From Uloborus plumipes (Eukaryota; Arthropoda; Arachnida; Araneae; Uloboridae): 64,000 nt of DNA. Location: contig JAXGGA010003421.1 in assembly GCA_038373865.1 (NCBI GenBank), forward strand, positions 38,959 through 102,958. Reading direction: 5' to 3'. How positions within the stretch are numbered: position 1 is the stretch's first letter; every line of letters begins with the position of its first letter. Shown one piece after another: positions 27,201-38,335 of this stretch. The notes beneath the pieces are model-generated. The model made no database searches, had not been told where the DNA came from, and worked only from the letters and a program-made list of their open reading frames with translations. The position numbers and the translations under genes are program-made.

Positions 27201-30200
27201 TGCATCCTGATTTATTAGAAACAAAACCTGTGATACTAGATGATAGGGCCTTCTGATAAATTAATTGTGCCCTGGTTGCATCTATTGAACAATATCATAA
27301 ATGCTCATGCTAAAGGAAAGAAATAAGTATGCAATAAAATTTAGAAAATGACTTTTCAAATGATAGCTTTCTTTTTCCCAAAAACAGAGCTTCAAGAAAA
27401 TTGAAATCCACTATAAGTATTGGTGGGTACAATTATTAAGTGAGAAATATTTTTGTTACTGTGCAAAGAAAATAAACTGATTTTTATGGGGAATAAGGTA
27501 ATTTGATTTCTGGGATATTAAACAAAAATGTAACACATGACTACATGAGTTAAGTTGGTAAACAATGTTGCCATCTTTTTAAATTTGCTGATTTGGTTAT
27601 TTTAAATTTCACCCAGAATTAAAACTAGAACGCTTAGTTATAGCCCATACATTCATTCACCTTGAGAACCCTAAATAGTCACAGGGTCTAAAATTTAGGA
27701 TTCCTGCCCACATTTTCAGATCCCCCCCCCCTTAATTAATTTTTGTAGAAGTTTCTAGTTTGCCAAAAATTCATCTAAGTCATATATTGAATCATCATAT
27801 ATTGAAAATATAATATTGTTTTCCAAAAGACTTCATGTAAATTTCTATATTTGTTACATTTTGGAATATTTACACTTTTAGGGTAATAAAAGCAGACAAT
27901 TGCAAAAAATTTGGATAAAGCTATGGAGAAAAGAAAATGCAACATTTTCAATACAAAATTTTAGTAGGAATGAATGCACATATTGAAGTACTGAAATAAT
28001 ATTGCTACTTTTATCTCCTTAAAAATTTGAGAGCTCTTCCTGATCCGAAGTTTGGAGGAGAGTTCATAGCTGCCAACACACGATTCAGTTGGGAGACTCC
28101 TGAATTTCAGTGCCTTCTCTCAAACTCCATAATGAAGTTAATATCCTACAAATTTTTATCAAAACAATGAAATTCATGACTGATACCATGTAATATCACT
28201 TTGGCTAATGAGTTGATCTGAATATATTTTAGAAAAGCTGATGAATAAAGAATAATCTTTCATTAATGTTTTTCTCTGCAGATGCACCCTGAAGATGACA
28301 ATAAATCACTTAATTTTGCAAAAGAATTAGGTTTGCATAAAGAGAAAAAAGGCGCAAAAAGGAAAATTGATAGTGGCTCTGACAATGAATCTGATATGAA
28401 CTCTTTAGAAAATGAAGATCTGGAGATTGATAGTGACTTGGATGATGAAGTTGATTTTGATGATGATGAAATGAAAGAAGCATTTGGAGATATTGATGAA
28501 GATTTAGCTGAAGCAGATTTCAATAACGAATCTTTTGGCAGTATGTTGTTATTTTCTATTTATTTGATATTAGTGCACACTGGTTTGGCATTAGTGACAC
28601 TCTTGAATAAAAGGGCTACCACAGGGAATTAATTCCAAAAGGGGTATTCTTTATTCTTCTAAAAGGAAGCTGATGACGTTCATATAATATATATATATTA
28701 TAAGTTTATTATATAAATATATTATAATATATTTAGAAACTAATGCATTTCAAAATGTGAAACAGATTCACCTGCTTTAAATTCTTAGTTTTTTCTGAAA
28801 ACTTTTGTTTATAGTCTAACTTTTAACTTCAAAAATAAATTTTTCAAGACTTTATCATTAGTGCAATAAGATCCCATCTAATTAAATTGTTCAAATACAT
28901 TTAAAATATTTTCCTTCCACTAAAATGACCTTAGAATGTTTCTGTTCCACTTAATTTCCAATCAATTAGCAACCAATTAATTTCCAGAAACAATCAGTTT
29001 GAAAACTCTTTTTATCCCATAAATTATCCCACACTTTATTTCCGCAATGAAGGATGCATGTCTGACCTGATTTTTTTTCCAATAAAAACAAGTAACGATT
29101 TTTTCATTATCTTTATTTGCTGGTGCTGAGTTTTGTGATTAGCCAGTCGTTATAAGAGGTTTGAATGGTCTCTCTTAAAGGATTTTTAAATTTGAGTTGA
29201 TAAAGGAAAAAAAAGCACTCATAAATGTTGCACTCCTATTGCATTTTCCATCCTCAAATTTTCAGAGGTGGTACTTTATGAAAGTGATTCTGGAAGATAT
29301 ATTGGCCAACATAACTTATACGTTTGACAAATAATGTATTAATGTTTTTCAACTTTTACATGGAGTAGATTGACTGATATTTTGATGGAAATTTTGCTTA
29401 AGGTCCAGATGTTAAGAATTTTTAATAAGATTGTGCTATCATTTTTTTTTAAATAAGAATCTATCAATAATTTCTATTATGCATTTTAATGTGAACAGTA
29501 ACATCAGTATATTTTGTTTAAAAAACGTGGAAGCTAAAAGTTATTGTTTATGTTTTCCTTTAAAGGCTCTTTCAAGTACCAAATAGTTCTTTTTTTTTTT
29601 TCATTTAATGTTGATTAATTTATACAAGCATACCTTTTTCTAGAAATGGACAGCAGTGCTAGAAAACCAGCCAAAAAATATAAAAAAGCTAAACAGTAAG
29701 TGTTATTTTTCCCTTTTGTAACTTTATACAGTCAGACTTCAATACCAGATCACACTTCAGAGAAAGTTAAATGTTCAAGCATTCTGATGTACAAGTTATC
29801 TCACTTAAAGGAATCCCTCATATATGAGTGGTTTCAATTTGTCGTGTAATGTTTTTTAAATCTCACTTTTACTGAGAAATTTCTTCAGCTGCCTCATGAA
29901 TAGCTTACAAAGATTACGCATTTACGTTTAATGCTTTGAGTACTTCTGCTTGTGTTATTACTTTATGTTCTACATCACTGTCATTAGCCTCACTATCTAC
30001 TGAAAGATGAAATTTTTTGATGACTTGACTCCAAAAAAAAATTCTCCCCAATATAAGTAGATGTCACCCCTTGCCAATAAAAGATCGTATTTAAAAGAAA
30101 ATTTTTGAAAATCAGGCGCTGAAGTCAGATTCCAAAAGAAGGTCAGATGAAAGTGAGCTTATATAAAAGCGATTTACACAGACAGGTATAGATCAAGTTA

Positions 30201-32170
30201 TTGTAAAATTTTCTGTCCTTCTTTAGGAAAGTAGAAAAATTCAGTGAGTGATAGCTTCTAAAAGAAGTGGACAAAGTATTTTTGTAGTTGGTAGAGCACC
30301 CTGGTGTCTCGAACCCAGTAGATATATATAAACAGACTATAAATTACTATTTGTTTTGGAACAAATCTTCCCATATAAGTTCTTATACATGGTTTCCATT
30401 TTTTTTTAAATGTTTGTAAATTAAATTTTACCATCCAACATGTTAAAACGTCCTTTTAAGTTAGAAATGTGATGTTGTGCTTAAAAAGTACTCAATATGC
30501 GAGGTGTCCCATAAGATATTCAACTCATTAAAAAATATTTTATTTTAAAAATAATTTTAAATACACATTATATGACTAAATAGCAGTAAAAAAACTGAAT
30601 TCATGCAACTCAAATTCAAATAATACATCAATGCAATTACTCTTTCTTGAAGATTTTGAATTTGAATTTTCAAATTCAACAAAAAAACTGTACTTAAAAA
30701 TGTATTTTTAATTTTTTTTTTAATAATACATTTATTCATTGAAATGAGCTTTGCAATAGCAAAAAGAAACTTGTTTTTATCAACTTAAGTTTTATTTAAA
30801 TTTATGCAATAAGCAAACATAAAACACTCAAAATAGTATGTGCTATTTTGAAGTCATTTTATGGTAAATTTTGTCAAAAGTTCTGTATTTTTATGTCTTA
30901 TTTATCAAAAATTCTATACTACTTCTTTATTTTTATTGCAAAAACTTTAAGTGATGCTTTTAATTTTCTTTCAATTGTTACTAGCAATATATTGGCAATT
31001 AATTGAAGCAATATATGGAGTTTTTGTTTTTAATGTTAATATATATAATACGAAGATCCTCCAATAAAAATATTGTTTTGTTGAACAAGAATTTTATTTT
31101 TCTTTCTTTCTTTGTTGAAACAAATGAATAATATATTATATTAAAGTGTTTTCCTTTCATGTAGAATTTTACATTTGCTTTCAATCAAATTAAAATATCA
31201 ATATTCTAATAAACACTTTAAACTCTTATTATTAGTATTTATTTATTTTATTTTTTTAATGTAGCTTGCCAGATGAAAAACTCTTAGCATCTGCTGAAGA
31301 AGTAAGTTTATATTACCTTTTATTTATTATAAATCATAGCATTAGTTTTACGAAACAAAAATAAATTTCAACTTTAGACAATGTTTTATTTCTTTATTTA
31401 TTTCTGGAAAGTAATGTTTTTATTCTGTTACCTGTAATAAAGTTGTAACATGTACAGAAATGCTGACTGTGTGGATCATTTAATCGCAGTAACAAACGAT
31501 ATTTTCAGTTCACTGTACAGAACATACAAATGTTTTCTGTCTGTGATAATTATTTACTTAGCACTTTTTTGAAGAAATCGAGAATATTTTACTGGTCACA
31601 AATGAAACAAATGTATCTGCCAAACCCTGATTCAATGCACTATTTATTTGTCAGCTAAATTTTGGAAGTGTATTTTTAGTTAAATATTTGCATAGTAATC
31701 ATAATACCTGTTTCAAATATTTTAATATAACTTTTCAGATTTTTTGCAGCAATTAGCAATTTAGTATTTAATTGACACTTATAGTTTTTAATTAAAAATG
31801 TACAGTAAAAAAGGGTACAAAAAATACAAATAACAATACAGAGAAAGTAACTTCCTTATAAAGCATTTTTGTTTCTTATAGTTTTCTACATTACTAGAAG
31901 ACAATGCTGGTGGTAAAGTAGATACTGTCACTTCGAATGCTTTCATTAACAAGGACAAGTCAGGTAAATGTCTCTTAATATTCTAGAATATTATAAGTTT
32001 GTGTAAATTGCTAAATAGATTAATATCCGATTTTTTCTATAATCACAGGTGCAAAACAACTTGCTTGGGAAATGCAACGAGATAGATATGTCAAAGGTCA
32101 TAAATGGAACAATAAAAAGAAAAAATTTGGAAAGAAAAATTTCAGAAAGAATATCAAATCTAAAAGATGA
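9845..32170 (+). CDS. CEBPZ: CCAAT/enhancer-binding protein zeta (Noc1/Mak21 family), apparently lacking its CBF core exons
   Basis: CEBPZ/Noc1 acts in the nucleolus in early 60S ribosomal subunit assembly and export, together with Noc2. Exons: 9845-9913, 17541-17652, 19429-19617, 20586-20653, 21015-21230, 21656-21853, 24101-24355, 25106-25285, 27134-(about 27229 to 27256), 28282-28540, 29644-29695, 31265-31301, 31882-31963 and 32049-32170. Phases close at every junction except the one after 27134. Recognisable blocks are KWFNQ at residues 19-23 (vertebrate KWYD), WIKRILQSGTLSDK from residue 72, QVVNKIGDP, VERFIFRSNLSEKAKYYS, ALLTGVARAYPF and LLDPAVSSSSRQASLLNLVY. The acidic region and the basic tail (KQLAWEMQRDRYVKGHKW, then Lys/Arg-rich) follow. 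The ATG at 9845 follows an in-frame TAA, so the N terminus is far shorter than the human one. The CBF core expected between exons 27134 and 28282 is not found (see findings). Confidence 0.92.
10523..11965. mobile_element. Second TIR element nested inside the hAT element
   Basis: Ends read CATGGCGCCCATATG and, inverted, CATGGGCGCCCATAAG. A perfect 8-bp duplication GTTCTACC flanks them (10515-10522 and 11966-11973). The 8-bp duplication points to the hAT superfamily. The termini are followed by long G or C homopolymers. No transposase frame is visible in the 1443 bp. Removing it and one duplication rejoins the reading frame that continues at 11966. Confidence 0.85.
10596..10613. repeat. (TG)n microsatellite
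   Basis: About eight TG units inside the nested element. Confidence 0.75.
11966..12247 (+). pseudogene. TE-encoded protein fragment, Lys/Glu-rich coiled coil
   Basis: The frame runs from the target-duplication site to a stop at 12245-12247. It encodes PCRPEGRAIVRLEKENEEKL, a charged heptad-like stretch, then LFKQANQRLKSAIEAKDIES. The upstream part is separated by the nested insertion (10523-11965). It sits within a hAT element, so it is most likely transposon-derived rather than a host gene. I do not recognise a named domain. The ATG at 11963 arises only from the insertion junction. Confidence 0.55.
12705..14779. other. CEBPZ intron 1, repeat-rich, no gene seen
   Basis: Holds a pogo-like terminus (CAGTTCGACCTCGATATAAG near 12771), a possible decayed hAT pair (CAGGGGTTATCGACTTGGGG near 13132; inverted CCAAGGATTCTTAAC near 13745) and several long G/C homopolymers (13147, 13710, 13938, 14441). 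A dispersed repeat at about 14248-14345 recurs inverted at about 22180-22290. No coding features. Confidence 0.5.
14780..15965 (+). pseudogene. Decayed transposon-type coding region with a Tudor-like C-terminal module
   Basis: Several overlapping frames, shifted by indels and stops, together read as one old protein. They give IESLKEKFSVDVYPNEWMET, then ESASTHNISTEKVFGDVDNR, then a charged helical part (15205-15450), then VAVLWDGEWGVGQVI and a YMKRVKKDSNLYWICPEQDD segment up to about 15800. The H-N-x-x-x-E-x-x-F-G-D-x-D pattern resembles uncharacterised TE-encoded proteins common in invertebrate genomes. The last part resembles the small Tudor/chromo-like modules often found at their C termini. 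No inverted repeats were located. The family assignment is a guess; that it is a pseudogene is clear from the internal stops. Confidence 0.5.
16762..17427. mobile_element. TA-flanked MITE
   Basis: The left end CCATTTATACTCGCATATAA and the inverted right end CTGCTTACACTTGCATGTAT are similar over about 25 bp and bordered by TA on both sides (16760-16761, 17428-17429). This is consistent with a Tc1/mariner/pogo-type MITE. No coding capacity. Related termini occur near 38892. Confidence 0.55.
18236..18262. repeat. (AT)n microsatellite
   Basis: An A-run followed by about 11 AT units in CEBPZ intron 2. Confidence 0.8.
19972..20142. mobile_element. Short pogo-like MITE, 171 bp
   Basis: CAGTGAAGCACCGTATATA at the left is matched by inverted CAGTGAAGCACTGTTTATAC at the right. 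The left flank has TA; the right flank is GA, probably a mutated TA. It lies in CEBPZ intron 3. Confidence 0.65.
22588..23966 (-). mobile_element. Tc1-type element with decayed transposase
   Basis: Perfect terminal inverted repeats of about 34 bp, starting CACTGGCGGAAAAAAAAATC, are flanked by TA (22586-22587, 23967-23968). The minus strand encodes fragments of a Tc1-like DDE transposase. At about 22950-22760 a broken frame reads like the catalytic-end block (SPxxSPIxNVWDIMG, then a segment ending LQACLQNSGG). Stops and frameshifts interrupt it, so no functional transposase is encoded. It lies in CEBPZ intron 6. Confidence 0.88.
25286..27133. other. CEBPZ intron 8, no gene seen
   Basis: AT-rich intron. 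A single pogo-like terminus (CAGTGGATGCTGGTTAATGG) lies near 26390, but I could not find its partner. Short C-rich runs are near 25645 and 26240. Confidence 0.5.
27134..27256 (+). CDS. CEBPZ: CEBPZ exon with no good 3' splice donor; runs into a stop
   Basis: The exon starts after a normal acceptor (TATTTAG) and encodes IALYQAPNLQ...LISELCKLHPDLLE, matching the family's LVSEILKAKPGL block. It continues for eight further codons and then meets TGA at 27254-27256. No consensus donor follows the last conserved codon. The only in-phase GT is at 27230 (CCT then GTGATA), which is weak; using it would join in frame to exon 28282 and skip the CBF region. Alternatively the sequence breaks near 27245 and the genuine continuation is deleted or missing from the assembly. 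Confidence 0.75.
   Translation: MALYQAPNLQCAFLVLISELCKLHPDLLETKPVILDDRAF
27257..28281. other. Interval where the CEBPZ CBF exons are expected but not found
   Basis: Scanning all plus-strand frames shows none of the hallmark CBF-domain residues (for example the HPS-x-x-x-FA block). Two short patches look coding-like but unrelated: 27243-27328 (containing PSDKLIVPWLHLLNNIINAH) and 28025-28155 (containing ALPDPKFGGEFIAANTRFSW). I do not recognise either. No inverted repeats or target duplication were found. Confidence 0.55.
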
Positions 32171-32188
32171 AAATAATGTACATTTGTA

Positions 32189-32194
32189 AATAAA
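32189..32194 (+). promoter_or_regulatory. Poly(A) signal AATAAA for CEBPZ
   Basis: Canonical hexamer 19 nt after the CEBPZ stop codon at 32168-32170. Confidence 0.6.
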
Positions 32195-32495
32195 ATATTT
32201 CTTGTTTTATTATTTATGTGAACTTATTTATTAAAAAAAATGTTCACATAAAACTAGTTAGAAAAATTATGAAAAAAAAAATGAAATTAATTTCTTAATT
32301 AAAAGTATTAAGAAATTTATTTTATTTTTTTACACTTTTTTTTTTTTTGCACTGACAGAACATATATGCATACACAACACAAAAAATGTGATGTGACCTT
32401 ACCTTTTGGGTTTTTTTTTTTTTTTTTTTTTTTTGTACACACAGTCCCATTTTTTCTTTCAGAAAAAAAATCAAGCAAATAATTTCGAAATGTTC

Positions 32496-32501
32496 TTTAT
32501 T
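32496..32501 (-). promoter_or_regulatory. Poly(A) signal AATAAA for PIGL
   Basis: Read on the minus strand, the hexamer lies about 42 nt beyond the PIGL stop codon. Another AATAAA overlaps the stop codon itself. The CEBPZ and PIGL stop codons converge 372 bp apart, so the 3' UTRs may nearly meet in the T-rich stretch 32330-32460. Confidence 0.5.
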
Positions 32502-32542
32502 CTCAACTTACATATTGTGCGTTGTAAAATGTTTTGTAAAGT

Positions 32543-35500
32543 TTATTGATTCTTATATTTCTCCTCTTTAAAATTAAAATGTATATACTGGTTAATATAA
32601 ACATAGCAGGAAAATATTATGTATAATTTTCTAAACCATACATACTGGGACTTATGAGCTCTCATACATTCCTAAAAGAAAGTAAAAATCAAAAATCATT
32701 TTGTGTTGATTATTATATTTTCAAAGCATTGATAGAAAAAGATTTCACTTACTTGTATTATTTTTGTTTCTGATCGATTTGAAATAAAATAACACTTTTC
32801 ATGGAGAACACTTAAAGGCACAGATAAAAAGGACAAATACTTCTGAATTAATGATACTGTTTTTAACTCCAGAACTTCACAATCTGATGAGGAAAAAAAA
32901 ACCACTTTCATATTTTTTAGAGCAACACTATTGCAAAATATCCTCAAAAAAATTACATCAATTAAAAAACAAAACACCTAATTATATAAAGAATAATGCA
33001 AAGTATAAATGACGGAACAATCTTTGAGACTGCATGCTAAAAGTAAAAGAACTGGCAGAAAGAAATTTTATACAATAGATGGAATGGATGAAAATTAATA
33101 ACATACTCATTAGTTTTTATATGAATGTTATACTATACCTAATGGTATTAATCTTTCTGAGTTTAAAAAACTGAAAGAAAAAAAAACATTGTTCATTACA
33201 AAATTTCTAAATTTAACAAAAAAGTTATATACAACAAGAATTTACAATCAACAAGACTAATTTCGGGGTTATCCGGATCATCAGGCATTTTCAATTCTAA
33301 TAACACAAAAATGAATAGTTTCATGACAAGTAATAAGTTATTAAATAATTTACCTTAGACCTTTATTCAGAGCAATATGATTTGAATGTCCACTGACTCC
33401 TTTCTCATCAAATGTTACAATCTAGAAAAAAAGGTTGACAATAATTAAAAAAATTATTACTAGTTAGGTCACATTTATGTGAGCATACAATTTTTAGACA
33501 AGTGTGTAACACCTTAGCCCATAAAAGCCTTAAAGCTACTTCCAACAATATTTCAAATGAAATATCTGCGAATTATTTGAAGTAAAAATGCAACTTACTT
33601 TCTACATTAAACAAATTTCAGGAGATTTGTTTACAAAACTTCAGACTAAATGAAGGTATTTGGAAACTTTATTATTTCTTTAAACGAGAAATGATGGACA
33701 TTTATAAAAATGGAAGATTTTTTTGCAATGATGTATTTATAATTTTATTACCATTAGGGAGCAGATAATACACAAGCTTGTTTTGCTTTTAATAAATAAA
33801 GGTCTTCAACGGTTATATTGTACCAGATGAATTTTTTTTTTTTTTTTTTTTTTTTCTATGCAGAGCACTTTAAAAAGGTGTCTTCCCTGCATTAGTGAAT
33901 TGAATAAAAGAAATGAAAAAAAAATCCATTCAGGTTCTTGGCTTGTGTGCTACTTTTTCAAAAGAAAAAATTATTTCAAGACAAAAATAATTTAATGATC
34001 TTGCTACAATATATACATATGATGCTACATCAAGGAACAAATGCAGTAGTTTAACAATTCTTAAAATATTGTTATAAAAATCTTTAACACTAAGAATATT
34101 TCAAACAAAATTAAATATGAATCATAAAAAATTGAAACTTACAATATTTACAGAAAGTTGCATAACATATTTTAAAATTATCTGAGCAACTTTCCTGGGG
34201 CTCCAAACAGCATTTGGATTATCAGGTAATTTGCTGCAAGTAAATATTTGAAATGTATCTCTGAAAGACATTTTCACAAATAGTAAAAGCCAAAAACACA
34301 ATGTCTAAAATGTATACAAACCTATGCTCAATTATTACAACATTTCCTGCTGGAATTCCTAGCAATTTACAACTTTCTCTCAGCTCTTTTTTTCTTTCTT
34401 TACTTTTGTTATAAAAACCACCTAAAAATACAAGTGTTATAATATTATTCTTTATATTATTAGTATTATCTACTCTATAAAAAGAATAAAATAAAAAAGA
34501 CAAAATTTTCTTCAAAGTCAATACAAAATGTATGATGGGTTAATGTTAGTAAACAATTCTGTTGTCCTAAGCGCAAATGTGCATCTGCAAACGATCTGAA
34601 CCTGAGATATTGGTGTTTAAAGTTTTGAGCCTCCATGTATTCGATTCACGGGATACTTTTTTTAAAAATAAAAAAAAATATATTTCTTGTTCTCAAATGA
34701 CCAGAAAGCATTCTATTTAGGTGAAATAAGTGACAAAGAACCACCTAGTGATACTAACTCAATTTTGTAAAAAAGGGCAGATACGACTTTTATGCCTAGC
34801 ACGGCAGAGTAGCTTACAAGTTCAAAGATCATATGGATACATTTTCTGGTTCAAAAAACCAGATTGATTGATTTTTTTTAATCAATTTCATTTTTTATGA
34901 TGCTGCATTTAATATAAGAATTTCTCTTGTAAATTCCATATTTTCCTTAACACTTTTTTGTCTTTAGCTCTCTCTACCATCATAATATAGAATCAGTCTT
35001 GACATGTAGAAGGCTTAAACTCTATTGCTCTGTTCAAACATGCCTTGAAAAATAGAAATTATGTTTCAGTTATGTAGGACTATTTATCACTCTTGCCGGG
35101 AGTATCTTGAAATCCTCAGAATTAGTTATAGTTCTTTATAATATTTTGTTATTAGTTCTTCAACAAGCAGACATTATATAACTATGCATTATTTTAAACT
35201 TCCCACTACAGACTTCTTTTTATATGCTTTTAGCATCAGTTCAGAAAAATAGTTGTTTTTTCATATGACTGACAACCTGAACCTTATATAGACAGAGACC
35301 GCAAAAATTACAAAATCTTGGAAGCCAGGACTTACAAAACTAATTATTTTTCAAAGTTCAATTCAGCGCAATATCTGCTCTGAAAGAACCAGTCCTCAAA
35401 GTATTTTTTTAGTAAATAAGTGACCTGGCACCAGGAACTTGCCAAAAAACTTAGCAATATTTTTTTCATTATTATTTTTGTTTTGATTGTAGCCTCTAGA

Positions 35501-35997
35501 CAGTCTCCCCAGTTAGTTGGATCTGCAATTGTGTGTGGGGGGGGGGGGTGTTGCATGTTCTTAACGAAAATTTCATGTACATATGGGTGAATTTTAATGG
35601 GGGAACCATCAATAGAAGTTACACAAATGGAGTTTTATTTTATTCATGCATCTCTAAAAACAAAAAAAAAAAACATGAGAAGCATACACTACGCAATACA
35701 ATTTACCATTTTTCAAAACAATATAATGATGGTAATTTTAACATCAAAACTATTTACATATGAATTACAAAAACAATCACCTGCAGAAAGACATAAAAGA
35801 TAAACCTCACATTCTTCTCGCAAAAGGTTTAAAATAGTAGGTCCGAAGAACATACACTCGTCATCAGGATGCGCTATAATAATCAACACTATGCCTTTTT
35901 CTTTGCGGTAGTTACATGGTTTTAAAAAAGCAATACAGTAGTAAAATATGTAAGTTATCAAAATCAAAACGAATAAACAACCGCATAAAATGAACAT
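32543..35997 (-). CDS. PIGL: N-acetylglucosaminyl-phosphatidylinositol de-N-acetylase
   Basis: PIGL is the ER-membrane enzyme of the second step of GPI-anchor synthesis, removing acetate from GlcNAc-PI. Seven exons on the minus strand: 35997-35781, 34421-34322, 34233-34143, 33421-33354, 33170-33139, 32883-32753 and 32671-32543. Together they give a 255-residue protein; human PIGL has 252. A hydrophobic N-terminal anchor (residues 2-24) precedes the LmbE/PIG-L metal motif AHPDDE at residues 42-47. The second conserved motif GHSNH is at residues 147-151, after VTFDEKGVS. The C-terminal block has [18 protein letters not shown], as in the vertebrate enzyme. The 32-bp exon at 33170-33139 is too short for ORF finders but restores the phase ([11 protein letters not shown]). 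Both catalytic motifs are intact, so the gene looks functional. Confidence 0.95.
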
Positions 35998-36236
35998 TGG
36001 GATGGAAATGCTGAAAAAAGCAAAATGTCAATTTTTCACAGAAACTAGAAAATACTATTTAATTTTAAACACATTTCCGTGGTTGACAGAAATTACCGAA
36101 TCTAACTTTGGTTAATGGCCAATGTTTATGTTTTTATCTTGTACGTCTAAACAGCCAGGAAAGAGGAGTCCCTGATTGGAGGGATGACTGTTGCCCCTTT
36201 CGAAAACAGATTAAAAGACAACGACGGAGCTGCAGG
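35998..36236. promoter_or_regulatory. Putative divergent PIGL/HGH1 promoter with a candidate HGH1 5' non-coding exon
   Basis: The PIGL start codon faces this region. A strong donor (G then GTGAGT) ends at 36236, preceded by an inverted CCAAT (ATTGG) near 36176 and comparatively GC-rich DNA. HGH1's first coding exon opens with an acceptor (TTACAG, ending 39035) 17 nt before its ATG, so an upstream non-coding exon is needed. The exon ending at 36236 is the best candidate. It would carry an upstream ATG at 36184. This is inferred from splice signals only. Confidence 0.45.
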
Positions 36237-36810
36237 GTGAGTGACCAAATTTAAAGAAAGAAAAGTACATTTTCTTTTATTAAATAGTATTCTACTGGAT
36301 AATATAATTTTCGTTTATGGATTAGAAAAACTATTTTTTTTATCCCTACGTCTCCGTCTCCGACTAATGCATAATCCTAACTGTAACCGTTTAAATCGTG
36401 ATCGCTTTTGTTTACAAATAAATCCACGCAGGTTTGAGACTTCCTATCTAAAGTTTGTTAAGTTTCTGTTCTCTATCTATGAATTATATACGCAACATAA
36501 AGATATTTTGAGTCAAATGTATAATAAGATTTCCTCCATTTGATATTTAAAAGAAAAGTTTAGATCCCAGTAACCTGAAGAGCATTACCTAATAAATGTC
36601 TAATATTAGCATTAGCCAATACTCTTGATCAAACGAAGAGTCATCATTTAGGCGATTGTAAAAGGGGCAATTTCTCATTCTGTATTTAAAAACCAACTTA
36701 TTTACACGTCTTTGGCGTTTTTTTTTTTTTTTTGTTTGAAATGATATTATGTCTGAATTTTACCACCCTGGAATGAGTTAGAAAAGACGGCCCTGCCCTT
36801 GATGTATATA
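36237..36810. other. Candidate HGH1 5' intron, first part; nothing recognised
   Basis: A 100-codon open frame at 36241-36543 has no family features and looks fortuitous. Confidence 0.4.
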
Positions 36811-37290
36811 CAGTAACTCCTCGTTATATCGCGCTTTTCGGGGGACAAGAAAAAAGCGCGATATAACCGAGGTCATTAAAAATAGTTTTCTATCCAGCAT
36901 GCAAGTAAATTATACGTGCACATACATAAATCCTAATTCGTTCAACCAAGAACAAATCTTTTCTACACTAAAATGCAGTCAGAGAAGGGGCGTGTGTTTT
37001 CTTGACACTTACCAGATGCGTTTCACTCATTGTATCAATACAAAAGAAAGTGTCCAGTAGTTGACAAACTGTCTCTGCAGTATGCAAGTTTGGGTGACAC
37101 GAATTTGCTGCTTCTTTTCAGCGAATTCAGAAGAATAGGAGAACCTTCGTTTTGTTCATTGATGACAAAATAAATGAAAAGAGACCTTTTCTGAGCACCT
37201 TACATATTTTCTCAAAAATAATTTCAAACTATTTTTTTTTTTTTTTTTGTGGGAGACACAAGAAATGAGCGATATAACGAGGGGCTACTG
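36811..37290. mobile_element. pogo-like MITE, 480 bp
   Basis: The left end CAGTAACTCCTCGTTATATC and the inverted right end CAGTAGCCCCTCGTTATATC agree over about 22 bp and are flanked by TA (36809-36810, 37291-37292). No transposase. This is a typical Tigger/pogo-derived MITE, upstream of HGH1. Confidence 0.85.
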
Positions 37291-37769
37291 TACTAAATTG
37301 CCTGTTAACGTGCCAGTCATGTAGTTTAACTGTTTTCATTATAATTCTAGTACTTTAATTAAAATTTTGAACTCTGTTAGAAGGGTGATTTATCAGTTAA
37401 TGAAGGCAAGTGCCTGCATAAAAATGTTTCTATAAAATAAATGGATAGAGAACCTCTTAAAATATTTATGAGAAATAGATGCATAGCTATAAATAGATGT
37501 TGCATTTTGCTAAGTCACTGACTCATTTGAAGCATTTGCGCTTGTCAGAATAAATTCAAAAACCCAGTTTTTTAAGTAATTTTTTGAACATAAAAGTGAC
37601 TTGTTAGTTTTCTTTTTGCTGAGAGCGGTGAAAAAATCTTTAAAAGGATGTTTAACTTTTGAAGTTTGATGAAGTATTAAAGAAGTTGAGGCATATTCAC
37701 AAAAACTACATTTCAGAAACATGATATTTTGATTTACCATGTGAAAATAGATGTTTATTTATTTATTTA

Positions 37770-38335
37770 TTTTTCAGACTTCAGTGCAGTTGCATTATTG
37801 GTTTAGAATCTTGCCCTCAAACAGTAAAGATATTCATAAAATAACATGGTCATAGAAATGTGGATTAGAATTCAGCTAATGAAAATAAGTTATTCATAAA
37901 CCAAATTTTTTGACCTATTGGAGGATTGATCCCATGCCCTTCTTCACATTATTTGCAAAAGCCTTCAACAGTTGAGTTAATGAGAATCTTAGAATGCTAT
38001 GCATAAAAGCAATACACAAAAAACAATCAAAATAAATTGAAATCAATGTTCATGTTTTTCTTTTTTTTTTTAATTTTTCTGTGCTTTATCATGTTAAAAT
38101 TAATTTCTTGTTGCCTGATTTTAATAGCAATAGAACTGCAGCATAGAATCCTGCAATGACGTTTAGTTTTTGAATCATGGAAATTTGGATCAGAATTCTG
38201 CTGAGGACTTTTAAAAACAGATATTTCGTCCCATGATGGCTCGAACTCACAACCTTTGCACTGATAACTTGAGGCTCTAACCAGCCCCTGTGGCAGAATT
38301 TTTTCTGCTTTCTGCAACAAATTTTCTAGCACCAA
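37770..38335 (-). repeat. Two neighbouring copies of a tRNA-like SINE family (degenerate)
   Basis: On the minus strand, 38290-38230 has an A-box-like GGTTAGAGC and a B-box-like GAGTTCGAGCC. The region 38100-38230 is similar to 37780-37940: both contain AGAATTC(A/T)GCT(A/G)A(T/G)G and ATAGAATC(T/C)TGC-like stretches. This suggests two copies about 300 bp apart. The cloverleaf is too decayed for a functional tRNA. Confidence 0.4.

Noticed and set aside
28263..28523. 86-codon Ser-rich minus-strand frame
   Set aside because: Antisense shadow of the acidic CEBPZ exon 28282-28540.
36241..36543. 100-codon plus-strand frame after the candidate HGH1 5' exon
   Set aside because: No domain, no splice support, composition like surrounding intron.
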